Origin: a virus | Length of the DNA stretch: 32,696 nucleotides | IMG/VR virus record: IMGVR_UViG_3300030107_004639 | Span: 1 to 32,696 of that record | Reading direction: 5' to 3' (one strand) | Shown here: positions 1-6,116 of the stretch, in pieces | Layout of the letters: the number at the start of each line of letters is the position of its first letter | Position numbering within the stretch: the stretch's first letter is position 1 | Notes under the pieces: model-generated | Told to the model about the DNA's origin: nothing | Seen by the model: the letters and a program-made list of their open reading frames with translations, nothing else | Database searches by the model: none | Made by a program: the position numbers and the translations under genes

Positions 1-66
1 GATTCTGGCAAAAGACGAGAAACCCCTTATGGAAAGACAGCAATAGTATGGCGAAAAAAAAAGTAG
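1..66 (+). CDS. C-terminal end of winged-helix DNA-binding protein (partial)
   Basis: The first 66 bases read in frame 1 as the C-terminus of a protein ending in TPYGKTAIVWRKKK and a TAG stop at 64-66. The same end is seen in the complete gene at 32042-32332, whose last residues are nearly identical. The start lies outside the window. The stop overlaps the start of the next gene (ATG at 48), as in the other copy. It is therefore the left-end remnant of the winged-helix gene that heads the rightward operon. Confidence 0.85.
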   Translation, partial: DSGKRRETPYGKTAIVWRKKK

Positions 67-356
67 CTACAAAAGCCGAGAAAGAGCATATGTCCAAAGT
101 AGCCCAGATGGGTTGTTATGCTTGTGAAGTTAATGGAATAGAAAATCATGCAGAGATACATCACATCAGAAAGCATACAGGAATGGGGTTAAGACCGCCA
201 CACAGCGACACAATCCCTTTATGCAGCATCCACCATAGGACAGGTAAAGATTCAATACATTTGGGCAAGAAATTATTTATTAAAAAGTATGGAACAGAGC
301 AAGAAATATTAAAAATTGTTAAGAGGAGATTAAGTGGAAATTCAGAAGAGATATAA
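48..356 (+). CDS. Ref-like HNH nuclease (RecA-dependent nuclease family), allele 1
   Basis: This small basic protein (102 aa) has a zinc/HNH architecture: CxxC at residues 23-26, a His-His pair at 38-39, an IPLCxxHH motif (C59, H62, H63) and H71 before a YG tail. The pattern matches the Ref family, known from phage P1 Ref, a nuclease that cuts DNA at RecA filaments and D-loops. A role in recombination or late DNA processing is inferred from the family. Its start lies inside the end of the winged-helix gene. Its last residues (SGNSEEI) are encoded by sequence that the diverged copy at 32314 lacks, so the C-terminus has been extended by the neighbouring insertion. A generic HNH endonuclease is the alternative. 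Confidence 0.75.
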   Translation: MAKKKVATKAEKEHMSKVAQMGCYACEVNGIENHAEIHHIRKHTGMGLRPPHSDTIPLCSIHHRTGKDSIHLGKKLFIKKYGTEQEILKIVKRRLSGNSEEI

Positions 357-1244
357 CGAATTTAAAAAAAATCATTGTTGGCAATATGAAATTAGACTTA
401 AAAATTACAATAATGATTTAAAAGAAGCTAATTTAACAGAGGATATAGTTAAAACACTTACTACTGATGATTTTAATTTTGAATATGTAGATAAAGCCAA
501 TAAATTTAAGTGTTATGAAATTTCAAAATTTATAGAAAGACACGAATGGTTAGGTAAAATGCCAATATGGATTACTCATAGATTTGTTGCTAGATTAAAA
601 TTAAATAATATTCTTGCTGGTGTTATTGTATTATCAACTCCAAACACCTTTTCGTATTTATTAGGTAAAGAAAATAAAAATATAGAAAAATTAATATCAA
701 GAGGTGCTTGTGTATCTTGGTCGCCAAAAAATTTAGCTTCTTGGTTAATAATGAAATCAATTAAATTTATGGTTAAACATACAGAGTTTAGAATTTTTAC
801 AGCTTATTCTGATCCTGAAGCTAAAGAATTGGGTACTATTTATCAAGCTTGTAATTTTTTATATTTAGGTAATTCTTTTGGCGGTAAATTGCAATTTTTT
901 GATAATGCTAATCCTAAAAGGGGTTGGTTTGGTGTTAATGGTTTTTCAGATAGAAGCCAAATTATTAGATATGCCAAATTGTTAAATATTAAATGGCAAA
1001 AATCTTGGTATAAATATGTTGGTGCTAAACAAAATTATAGAAAAATTAATTGGCATAATATTCCTGAAGATGTTGCTTTGAAGTTAAAAGCCGCAAGAAA
1101 ACAACATCAAAATAAATGCCAAAAAAGACAATCATTATCTAAACATAAATACGCATACATTTTAGGTAAGAATCGTAAAGAAACTAGAGAATTAAAAAAA
1201 ATGCTTAAAGTTAAAACTTATCCATATCCTAAAGAAAGGGGTTT
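334..1244 (+). other. 911-bp cassette absent from the diverged copy at the window end
   Basis: The sequence GAGATTAA ends at 333 and also at 32584. In the right-end copy it is followed directly by ATGAGTAGAAAATCTGG, which here begins at 1245. The extra block therefore runs exactly from the GTG of the Mom-like gene to the base before the ATG of the replication gene. No terminal inverted repeats or target duplication are visible, so it looks like gene gain or loss by recombination rather than transposition. Confidence 0.8.
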
Positions 1245-1248
1245 ATGA
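334..1248 (+). CDS. Mom-like DNA modification protein (GNAT-fold acyltransferase-like)
   Basis: The 304-aa product has a GNAT-like core at about residues 55-185 followed by a basic Lys/Arg/His-rich C-terminal third that could bind DNA. The segment with RGACVSW, NLASWLI, FTAYSDPEA and GTIYQACNF resembles the Mom family. In Mu, Mom modifies adenines and protects phage DNA from restriction. R123, S136, D160 and Y170 are spaced about as I remember the important residues of Mu Mom; this was not checked by alignment. The start is GTG at 334, with the SD AAGAGGAGA at 321-329 inside the upstream nuclease gene. The diverged copy at the right end lacks exactly this gene. Another GNAT activity cannot be excluded. 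Confidence 0.65.
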   Translation: MEIQKRYNEFKKNHCWQYEIRLKNYNNDLKEANLTEDIVKTLTTDDFNFEYVDKANKFKCYEISKFIERHEWLGKMPIWITHRFVARLKLNNILAGVIVLSTPNTFSYLLGKENKNIEKLISRGACVSWSPKNLASWLIMKSIKFMVKHTEFRIFTAYSDPEAKELGTIYQACNFLYLGNSFGGKLQFFDNANPKRGWFGVNGFSDRSQIIRYAKLLNIKWQKSWYKYVGAKQNYRKINWHNIPEDVALKLKAARKQHQNKCQKRQSLSKHKYAYILGKNRKETRELKKMLKVKTYPYPKERGL

Positions 1249-1823
1249 GTAGAAAATCTGGGTATTTTATATGTTATCGTAATATTTGGCAACATCCTGT
1301 ATTTAAGAACCTATTACAAGCTTCTTGCTGGATATATATGATTAGTTCAGCTTCCCATCAGGATAAGGATTTAATGTTTTTAAATAACAAGATATTCGTA
1401 AGAAGAGGGGAGTTAATATTTCCTTTAAGAATTAATGCTAAAAGATTTAAAATGAGTTATAGTGAGATGCGTACTTTCATACTACGGCTAGTGCGTAGAA
1501 AAATGATAACCACTAGAACCAACCACCTACAGCCCACCTCTAACCACCCTAACCGAAAAGTAACCCTAATTAAGCTTGTAAATTACGATCAATTTCAGTA
1601 TGTGGATAACCAGCAACCACCTCCCAACCACCTATCGCAACAAGTACTAAATAACAATACTAATAAACATATACTAATTAGTAGTAATAAAAATGTTAAT
1701 AAGATTAGCAAGGAATACGAAGAAATAGGTACTGAAGATCATTATGTGATTTTAAAGAAAAAATCTAATGGTAAGAAGTATTTAAAGCATAAGTGGAAAG
1801 ATGAACCTTTAAAGGATTATTGA
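1245..1823 (+). CDS. Winged-helix replication initiator / DnaD-like protein
   Basis: The N-terminal ~115 residues start SGYFICYRNIWQHPVF and continue through a RRGELIFPLR segment to a HTH-like stretch (MSYSEMRTFILRLVRRKMI). This resembles the N-terminal winged helix of phage replisome organisers (O/DnaD-type proteins). The middle is Asn/Thr-rich and probably flexible, and the C-terminus is basic. Such proteins bind the phage origin and recruit the host helicase; that role is inferred from the family and from the absence of a phage polymerase. The ATG at 1245 overlaps the stop of the Mom-like gene (ATGA) and follows AAAGGGG. A second, partial copy begins at 32585. Confidence 0.55.
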   Translation: MSRKSGYFICYRNIWQHPVFKNLLQASCWIYMISSASHQDKDLMFLNNKIFVRRGELIFPLRINAKRFKMSYSEMRTFILRLVRRKMITTRTNHLQPTSNHPNRKVTLIKLVNYDQFQYVDNQQPPPNHLSQQVLNNNTNKHILISSNKNVNKISKEYEEIGTEDHYVILKKKSNGKKYLKHKWKDEPLKDY

Positions 1824-2428
1824 TGAAAGTATTAATAGCTTGTGAATATTCTGGTATAGTAAGAGATGCTTTTGCAGCTAAAGGTCATAATGCTTGGAGT
1901 TGTGATATTTTACCAACCGAATCTAAAGGAAACCATATTCAAGGAGATGTATTAAAACATTTAGATAAAAATTGGGATTTAATGATAGCACACCCACCTT
2001 GCACTTATTTATCAAATGTTGGTGTAAGATGGTTATATAAAAATGGTAAATTAAATAAAGAAAGGTTTAATAAAGGACTTAAAGCTAAAGAATTTTTTTT
2101 AAAATTATTAAATGCTAAAATACCTAAAATATGCGTAGAAAATCCAAAACCAATGAAAATTTTTAATTTACCTAAAAATAGTAGTTATGTAGAACCTTAT
2201 GAGTTTGGACACCCTTTTTCTAAAAGAACTTATTTGTGGTTAAAAAATTTAGCACCATTATTTGCTACAAATATTATTGCTTCACATACTACTTTTTTAC
2301 CTAGTAATACTGGTGGAAAGAAAAGAAACCAAAAATATAATATAAAAAAAATACCAAAAAATTATAATAAAGAACATTCAAGATTTTGGACAGGAATTGC
2401 AGAAGCTATGGCAAATCAATGGACATAA
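1823..2428 (+). CDS. C5-cytosine methyltransferase-like protein
   Basis: This 201-aa protein has the compact SAM-methyltransferase layout common in phages. Motif I is at residues 5-15 (IACEYSGIVRD), an acidic cofactor segment is near 28 (CDILP), the catalytic PPCTYLS motif has Cys60, and VENP follows. Its start overlaps the previous stop (TGATG), so I chose ATG 1823 over TTG 1820. The length leaves little room for a target recognition domain, as in other phage members annotated as DNA methylases, so specificity is unknown. With the Mom-like gene it forms a likely anti-restriction pair. It could also be a non-DNA-specific Rossmann methyltransferase. Confidence 0.65.
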   Translation: MKVLIACEYSGIVRDAFAAKGHNAWSCDILPTESKGNHIQGDVLKHLDKNWDLMIAHPPCTYLSNVGVRWLYKNGKLNKERFNKGLKAKEFFLKLLNAKIPKICVENPKPMKIFNLPKNSSYVEPYEFGHPFSKRTYLWLKNLAPLFATNIIASHTTFLPSNTGGKKRNQKYNIKKIPKNYNKEHSRFWTGIAEAMANQWT

Positions 2429-2563
2429 ATGATAAATATCTTGCGAATTTTTAAATATGTAAGAAAAAGACTAATAAAACTCTCGCTAGAAAACAGAAGA
2501 TTGAAAGTTCAACTAGAATACTATAAATCTATTGTGGAGTCTTATAATAAGCGAAAACATTAA
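2429..2563 (+). CDS. Small basic helical protein, 44 aa
   Basis: The ORF begins one base after the methyltransferase stop, and its own stop overlaps the next start (TAATG). The product is basic and leucine-rich, with a predicted coiled-coil stretch (SLENRRLKVQLEYYKS). Position and coupling support a real gene. I do not recognise the function. Confidence 0.55.
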   Translation: MINILRIFKYVRKRLIKLSLENRRLKVQLEYYKSIVESYNKRKH

Positions 2564-2847
2564 TGGTCAGAAAAAAGTCAAAATATCGCCACATTTCAAT
2601 AGGCAAAAAAAAGTTTTATTATTATAAGATTAAATGGCAAGATATACTTGGAGATTCAGGACACGCATCGTCTAAAGAATTTGATGAAATGCTCCCAGCT
2701 ATTAAGTTCACTTATGGCTTTATCTACCGAAAAAACAAGAAGTATTTATGGACATTTAACACCTATGATGAAAAGGAAGATGAATTTACAGATCGTAATG
2801 TATTTCCTATGGGAGTTGTGCTAAATATACAAAAGATAGAAATATGA
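2563..2847 (+). CDS. Conserved-looking hypothetical protein, 94 aa
   Basis: The protein is rich in aromatic and lysine residues, with a basic N-terminus (KKSKYRHISIGKKKFYYYKI) and a WQDILGDSGHASSKEF segment that suggests a small beta-rich fold. The start overlaps the upstream stop and the end overlaps the next ATG (ATGA at 2844-2847), so it is coupled on both sides. I do not recognise the family. A small DNA- or RNA-binding role is possible but unproven. Confidence 0.65.
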   Translation: MVRKKSKYRHISIGKKKFYYYKIKWQDILGDSGHASSKEFDEMLPAIKFTYGFIYRKNKKYLWTFNTYDEKEDEFTDRNVFPMGVVLNIQKIEI

Positions 2848-3227
2848 AAAACGACAAAAATAAGGCACAGACACAAAAAAGACAAAATGTAGTAGGCAGA
2901 CCAAGAATTAAGCTAGATATAGAAATCCTTAAAAACCTTGCTTCTATTGGATGTCCAACTTATGAAATTGCTAGTGTATTAGGAGTATCTGCTAGAACAT
3001 TAGAAAGAAATTATGCCGAAATTATTGACACTTACAGAGAGAAAGGAAAATCCTCTTTAAGAAAGAAAATGTGGGATAAAGCAATTAAAAAAGACAATAC
3101 TTTGATGCAAGTTTTTTTAAGTAAAAATGTTTTAGGTATGTCTGATAAAGTACAACAAACAAATATTACAGAACCCTTACCCTTAATCATTGATGGAAAA
3201 GCTGAAGATGTTGAAGAGGTTAAATAA
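2844..3227 (+). CDS. Putative terminase small subunit
   Basis: The 127-aa product carries a clear helix-turn-helix near residues 35-58 (GCPTYEIASVLGVSARTLERNY). A helical segment follows (SLRKKMWDKAIKKDNTLMQVFLSKNVLGM), as in small terminase subunits whose N-terminal HTH recognises pac or cos DNA. The tail is acidic. The large subunit lies 3 kb downstream across a block of tiny genes, which is unusual but compatible. The start overlaps the previous stop. The alternative is a transcriptional regulator with the same HTH. Confidence 0.6.
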   Translation: MKNDKNKAQTQKRQNVVGRPRIKLDIEILKNLASIGCPTYEIASVLGVSARTLERNYAEIIDTYREKGKSSLRKKMWDKAIKKDNTLMQVFLSKNVLGMSDKVQQTNITEPLPLIIDGKAEDVEEVK

Positions 3228-3361
3228 TGGGTAAGCTTCCAAAGTGGGGAGCTAATACTTATAAAAAAAGACATAAGAGAAAAAGAAAAGGTCGCCACAA
3301 AAAAAGAAGAAATAAACACGAAAAAAGAATGAAGAAATATCAAAAGAAAACTGGCAGATAA
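3227..3361 (+). CDS. Arg/Lys/His-rich microprotein, 44 aa
   Basis: ATG 3227 overlaps the terminase stop (TAATG). The product begins MGKLPKWGANTYKKR, and more than half of its residues are Lys, Arg or His, with almost no acidic residues. Such a protein should bind nucleic acid or polyanions. It is one of several Lys/Arg-rich microproteins in this genome (see 17197 and 25703). The function is unknown. Confidence 0.6.
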   Translation: MGKLPKWGANTYKKRHKRKRKGRHKKRRNKHEKRMKKYQKKTGR

Positions 3362-3365
3362 CTTT

Positions 3366-3557
3366 ATGGATAATAAAAACGATTTAGATTTGTCAATGAA
3401 TCAATCTTTGGCTAATAAGTTTGAACGACTTTATAAAGAAGAAAAAAGTAGGAGGCAATTTGCTGAAAAAGAATTACAAGAAGTTAAAGATGATAATAAA
3501 AAGCTATCATTACAAATTAGCGATATGATTAACAAATTAAGAGATGCACAATTCTAA
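3366..3557 (+). CDS. Coiled-coil protein, 63 aa
   Basis: The protein is almost entirely charged heptad-like helix from residue 12 onward (LANKFERLYKEEKSRRQF, then KELQEVKDDNKKLSLQI). It is coupled to the next gene through a stop/start overlap (TAATG). No catalytic motif is present. It is probably an oligomerising small protein of unknown role. Confidence 0.65.
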   Translation: MDNKNDLDLSMNQSLANKFERLYKEEKSRRQFAEKELQEVKDDNKKLSLQISDMINKLRDAQF

Positions 3558-3760
3558 TGAAACGACAAATGTTTTACTCCAATGGAGAGATGATAGATTA
3601 CAGGTTGCCTAATAGCTTTGTTAAATCTACTACTAAACAAGCTTGTGGGAATTGTGCCATGTATTCTAATCGTAGAGGTTTTTGTGGAATTTTTAAATCT
3701 TATGGAGTTAGGGATAACTATGTTTGCCACAAATGGCGACTCCGATATTTCCAGCGATGA
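3557..3760 (+). CDS. Cysteine-containing putative zinc-binding protein, 67 aa
   Basis: Four cysteines are arranged as CGNC (residues 30-33), FCGIF and YVCHKW, consistent with a small zinc or metal knuckle. The N-terminus (MKRQMFYSNGEMIDYRLP) is not a signal peptide. The end overlaps the next start as ATGA. I recognise the pattern as typical of small metal-binding phage proteins but cannot assign a role. Confidence 0.65.
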   Translation: MKRQMFYSNGEMIDYRLPNSFVKSTTKQACGNCAMYSNRRGFCGIFKSYGVRDNYVCHKWRLRYFQR

Positions 3761-3954
3761 AATTCCTAGTTATTCTTATCCTAGCTGCCGAACCTATTAT
3801 ATTACCTTTTAACAATGCCTTAACTTGCTTTGAACAAGGTCAAGCTTACATAGAAACAATAGCCACCTATTACGAACAAACAGATAATATTAATCAAGGT
3901 TGGTACACCCAAAATGGTAAATTGGTTTATGGATTTTATTGTGATATAGAATAA
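3757..3954 (+). CDS. Small secreted protein with signal peptide, 65 aa
   Basis: I chose ATG 3757, which overlaps the previous stop, because it places a signal sequence at the N-terminus (MKFLVILILAAEPIILPF). A mature part of about 45 residues with two cysteines (ALTCFEQGQAY, GFYCDIE) follows and could form a disulfide in the periplasm. A longer in-frame start at 3724 would hide the signal. The function is unknown; an envelope role such as exclusion or lysis is possible. Confidence 0.55.
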   Translation: MKFLVILILAAEPIILPFNNALTCFEQGQAYIETIATYYEQTDNINQGWYTQNGKLVYGFYCDIE

Positions 3955-3959
3955 ATATT

Positions 3960-4088
3960 ATGCAAATAATTATAGCAATATTAATGATGAGTAGTGTGGA
4001 GTCTAATTTAAACCTAGATTCTGTTGAACAATATACATCTGCCAAAAAGGTAGTTCAGGTCGTAAGATTAGTACATGGAATTAAATGA
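3960..4088 (+). CDS. Microprotein with hydrophobic N-terminus, 42 aa
   Basis: The ORF starts five bases after the previous stop and ends in overlap with the next ATG (ATGATAATG region). Its N-terminus (MQIIIAILMMSS) is short and hydrophobic, and the remainder is polar (SVEQYTSAKKVVQVV). It fits the pattern of coupled microproteins here, but it is short and unrecognised. Confidence 0.45.
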   Translation: MQIIIAILMMSSVESNLNLDSVEQYTSAKKVVQVVRLVHGIK

Positions 4089-4177
4089 TAATGTATAACC
4101 ACCCTTATGACATACAAATAACATCAATGTTTGTTTTTATAACATTGTATTTAGTAATCGTGGAGATCGTGTTTTAA
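4085..4177 (+). CDS. Single-pass membrane microprotein, 30 aa
   Basis: This 30-residue ORF has two possible starts (ATG 4085, overlapping the previous stop, or ATG 4091). It consists mostly of a hydrophobic stretch (SMFVFITLYLVIVEIVF). The stop overlaps the following start (TAATG). Support comes only from coupling and composition. Confidence 0.35.
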   Translation: MIMYNHPYDIQITSMFVFITLYLVIVEIVF

Positions 4178-4302
4178 TGCCAAGACCTGTTTTAAAATTT
4201 CTGGTTAGATTAAGAATGTGGTATGCTGATTTTAGAGGGCATCATGGTATGAGATGGGATTATGAACCATCAGAACATTACTTTGGTAGAAAAAAAAAAT
4301 GA
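4177..4302 (+). CDS. Basic aromatic microprotein, 41 aa
   Basis: The product has a distinctive composition, with MPRPVLKFLVRLRMWYADFRG and HGMRWDYEPSEHYFGRKKK joined by a His. It is rich in Arg, Trp, Tyr and His and lacks a membrane segment. Start and stop overlap both neighbours. I do not recognise it. The conserved-looking sequence and the coupling favour a real gene. Confidence 0.55.
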   Translation: MPRPVLKFLVRLRMWYADFRGHHGMRWDYEPSEHYFGRKKK

Positions 4303-4559
4303 CAGATAAAATTATTACATTATTAGTTGGATTACTCATAGCTCTGGGTGGCTGGTCGCTTTCCAGAACATTTGAACTATCTACTATCCAAGCAGTACAT
4401 GAAGATAAAGTAGATAAATTAGAACGACAGGTTTTAAAACTAGAAGAACAAATGGATAAAATGATGGATTCAGATGAGGATATTATGGAACAACATAAAC
4501 AATTATTTAAAATTTTAGAAAAAGGAGATACTCCATCAGGGAGTTATAATTATAACTAA
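4299..4559 (+). CDS. Membrane-anchored coiled-coil protein, 86 aa
   Basis: An N-terminal transmembrane helix (IITLLVGLLIALGGWSL) is followed by a long charged heptad region (VHEDKVDKLERQVLKLEEQM). The protein would sit in the inner membrane with the coiled coil on one side. The arrangement recurs in the next gene and at 5595, so these may form hetero-oligomers. The overlap with both neighbours (ATGA, TAATG) suggests coupled expression. The function is unknown. Confidence 0.6.
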   Translation: MTDKIITLLVGLLIALGGWSLSRTFELSTIQAVHEDKVDKLERQVLKLEEQMDKMMDSDEDIMEQHKQLFKILEKGDTPSGSYNYN

Positions 4560-4975
4560 TGCCTAAACCTTTAAAAATATCAGAAGAAGCAGCAGTTCAA
4601 ATGCCAATGAAAACAGTTTTATCATTGATTACAATGGTAGCTATTGGTACTTGGGCTTACTTCGGTATTATTGAAACTCAAAATAAAATTTCAACAACAT
4701 TAGAATTAATGGAAAAAGATTTAACCGAGAATACAGAGTTTAGAATCAAGTGGCCAAGAGGTCAGTTAGGCAGCTTACCAGCAGACTCCGAACAATTTAT
4801 GATGATTGAGGATTTATACAAAACTACCGATAAGCTAAATAAACATATTGAGTCTATGGCTTTGAATAGAGTGAACATAGAATTTTTAAGAAAACAAATG
4901 GACAAAGTATTAATGGATATTGAAAAGCTTAAAGATGCTAACAGAGAAATTCATTATAAGAATGGAACACCCTAA
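4559..4975 (+). CDS. Membrane-anchored coiled-coil protein, 138 aa
   Basis: A transmembrane helix is predicted at about residues 18-38 (MKTVLSLITMVAIGTWAYFGI). It is followed by mostly helical, charged sequence with a GQLGSLPADSEQFMMIEDLY segment in the middle and a C-terminal coiled coil (VNIEFLRKQMDKVLMDIEKL). No enzyme motif is seen. It is adjacent to and coupled with the similar 86-aa protein. I do not recognise a named family; a role in membrane remodelling or phage defence is speculation. Confidence 0.65.
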   Translation: MPKPLKISEEAAVQMPMKTVLSLITMVAIGTWAYFGIIETQNKISTTLELMEKDLTENTEFRIKWPRGQLGSLPADSEQFMMIEDLYKTTDKLNKHIESMALNRVNIEFLRKQMDKVLMDIEKLKDANREIHYKNGTP

Positions 4976-5188
4976 ATGGAAACAGTGGTCGCATTATTAA
5001 TGTTTGTAAATTTTGAGATTAAGGAACATCGTATTCAACCCTCGATGGGAGTTTGTTTGCGAGGTAAAAGAGAAGCCGAGAGGACTTATTCAGATACAGT
5101 TTCTTATAAATGTGTAAAAGCCCAAGCTGAAGTACATAATAATTCAGATGGTTCTAAATACATTAAAAAGATCGTTTTGAGTGATTAA
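4976..5188 (+). CDS. Hypothetical protein, 70 aa
   Basis: The ORF starts immediately after the previous stop. Its N-terminus (METVVALLMFVNFEIKEHR) is weakly hydrophobic and could act as a signal. Two cysteines (GVCLRGKREAE, SYKCVKAQAEVH) may pair. The mature part looks like a small mixed alpha/beta domain. The function is unknown. Confidence 0.6.
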   Translation: METVVALLMFVNFEIKEHRIQPSMGVCLRGKREAERTYSDTVSYKCVKAQAEVHNNSDGSKYIKKIVLSD

Positions 5189-5309
5189 AAAATATTTTAT
5201 TTTCTTTTTTTCTTTATTAATCGGTTTAAGTCTAGGCATAGCCATAGGATTTAGTATTTATCATTATTTTTTTATGGATAAGTTTAGCTGTTGTGGTGTA
5301 TATGGATAG
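5181..5309 (+). CDS. Single-pass membrane microprotein, 42 aa
   Basis: The GTG start at 5181 overlaps the preceding gene by eight bases. The product has a basic N-terminus, one long transmembrane stretch (FFFSLLIGLSLGIAIGFSI) and a short tail with a CC pair. The stop overlaps the start of the next ORF. The composition is typical of phage inner-membrane microproteins. The role is unknown. Confidence 0.5.
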   Translation: MIKKYFIFFFSLLIGLSLGIAIGFSIYHYFFMDKFSCCGVYG

Positions 5310-5439
5310 TATGGATAATTGTAAAAAATGTGGACATGAATGTCATTGCAGTATGGAGCATCATGCAGACTCTGAAAAAGTTTGCTTATGTGATTATTGT
5401 GAATGTAGTAACAGAGAAGAGGATAAAACTTATGAATAA
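5302..5439 (+). CDS. Cys/His-rich microprotein, 45 aa
   Basis: The product has eight cysteines and four histidines in 45 residues (CKKCGHECHC, then MEHHADSEKVCLCDYCEC). This density predicts binding of one or two zinc ions or another metal. Its start lies in the previous gene's stop and its end overlaps the lipoprotein start. It was found by reading the frame directly and is easily missed, because a longer ORF in another frame covers the same region. The function is unknown. Confidence 0.55.
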   Translation: MDSMDNCKKCGHECHCSMEHHADSEKVCLCDYCECSNREEDKTYE

Positions 5440-5593
5440 ATTATTTTTAATTTTGGCTTTATTCTTTGCTTTAAGTGCCTGTTCAGTAGGCAAGAAATGT
5501 ACTTATACGCAAGATGGAACAAAGATAAGTAGCTGGATATGGTTTTATGGCAATGATAAGCCGATTGATTTAGATAACATGAATTGTAATTAA
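5432..5593 (+). CDS. Small lipoprotein, 53 aa
   Basis: ATG 5432 gives a classic lipoprotein signal (MNKLFLILALFFALSAC) with the lipobox LSAC and a mature part of about 37 residues. A longer in-frame ORF reaches back to 5291, but that part is out of phase with the Cys-rich gene and has no signal, so I reject it. The protein would be anchored in the periplasm-facing membrane. Phage lipoproteins can act in exclusion or as o-spanins. No partner i-spanin is adjacent. Confidence 0.6.
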   Translation: MNKLFLILALFFALSACSVGKKCTYTQDGTKISSWIWFYGNDKPIDLDNMNCN

Positions 5594-5594
5594 G

Positions 5595-5810
5595 ATGGAC
5601 TTAAAAGATAAGATTGTTGGTTTAGCTTTAGTTACTGCTATTGGTTTGATTGGTTGGAACTTAAAAGAAACTTGGAATATGAAAGAACAAGTATTTAAGC
5701 TGCAACAAGGACAAGAAATTTTATCTAAACAAATAAAGAAGAATACAAATTTTGTTAAAAAGAACATTAAAAAGCTTAACAAGAAAAAGAAAAAGAAGAA
5801 CAACGAATAA
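5595..5810 (+). CDS. Membrane-anchored coiled-coil protein with poly-Lys tail, 71 aa
   Basis: An N-terminal transmembrane segment (IVGLALVTAIGLIGWNL) is followed by a helical region (MKEQVFKLQQGQEILSKQI) and a strongly basic end with a run of six lysines. The architecture parallels the proteins at 4299 and 4559. The basic tail would sit at the membrane surface and could bind nucleic acid or lipid headgroups. The function is unknown. Confidence 0.55.
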   Translation: MDLKDKIVGLALVTAIGLIGWNLKETWNMKEQVFKLQQGQEILSKQIKKNTNFVKKNIKKLNKKKKKKNNE

Positions 5811-5815
5811 ATCGT

Positions 5816-5938
5816 ATGTATGGTTTCTTAAAAAACGCAGGTGGTATGGTAAGAGAAGATGAAATTCAGAGCATTACAGTTTCTTCGCAGAAGAAAGAAG
5901 CAAAGGCAAAAAATGGAGAGAACAGAACGATGGATTAG
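5816..5938 (+). CDS. Polar microprotein, 40 aa
   Basis: This short ORF (MYGFLKNAGGMVREDEIQ, then a Lys-rich polar tail) shares 26 bases with the start of the downstream lipoprotein. Its N-terminal sequence looks like real protein, but no SD is obvious. It is a weak call. Confidence 0.35.
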   Translation: MYGFLKNAGGMVREDEIQSITVSSQKKEAKAKNGENRTMD

Positions 5939-6116
5939 ATACCTCATAACTTTTTTATGGGTATGTTTATTTATGGCTATAACTGGCTGTGAAAATACAA
6001 AACAATCTATTGGAATCTCTACTAAACCTTTTACATCAGATGAGAAATTAGAGGATAGCACAAAGCTTAACTGGAAAATTACTTGGGGTAAGATTCGTAA
6101 TGAGGATAAAGATTAA
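5913..6116 (+). CDS. Small lipoprotein, 67 aa
   Basis: I chose ATG 5913 because it gives a lipoprotein signal: a basic N-terminus (MERTERWIRY), a hydrophobic core (LITFLWVCLFMAI) and the lipobox ITGC. A start at 5859 would add 18 very basic residues. The mature part is polar. The stop overlaps the next ATG (TAATGA). It is the second of three lipoproteins in the genome and lies 320 bases after the first. Its role is unknown; exclusion is a reasonable hypothesis. Confidence 0.55.
   Translation: MERTERWIRYLITFLWVCLFMAITGCENTKQSIGISTKPFTSDEKLEDSTKLNWKITWGKIRNEDKD

Noticed and set aside
334-1244. Insertion sequence or homing element at the Mom-like cassette
   Set aside because: No transposase, terminal inverted repeats or target duplication; its ends coincide with gene starts, not with element ends.
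3618-3812. 64-codon frame overlapping the zinc-binding protein
   Set aside because: Conflicts with two well-coupled genes (3557-3760 and 3757-3954) and has no SD.
5291-5593. 100-codon reading of the lipoprotein frame from an upstream start
   Set aside because: The upstream part is out of frame with the Cys-rich gene, and only the start at 5432 gives a lipoprotein signal.
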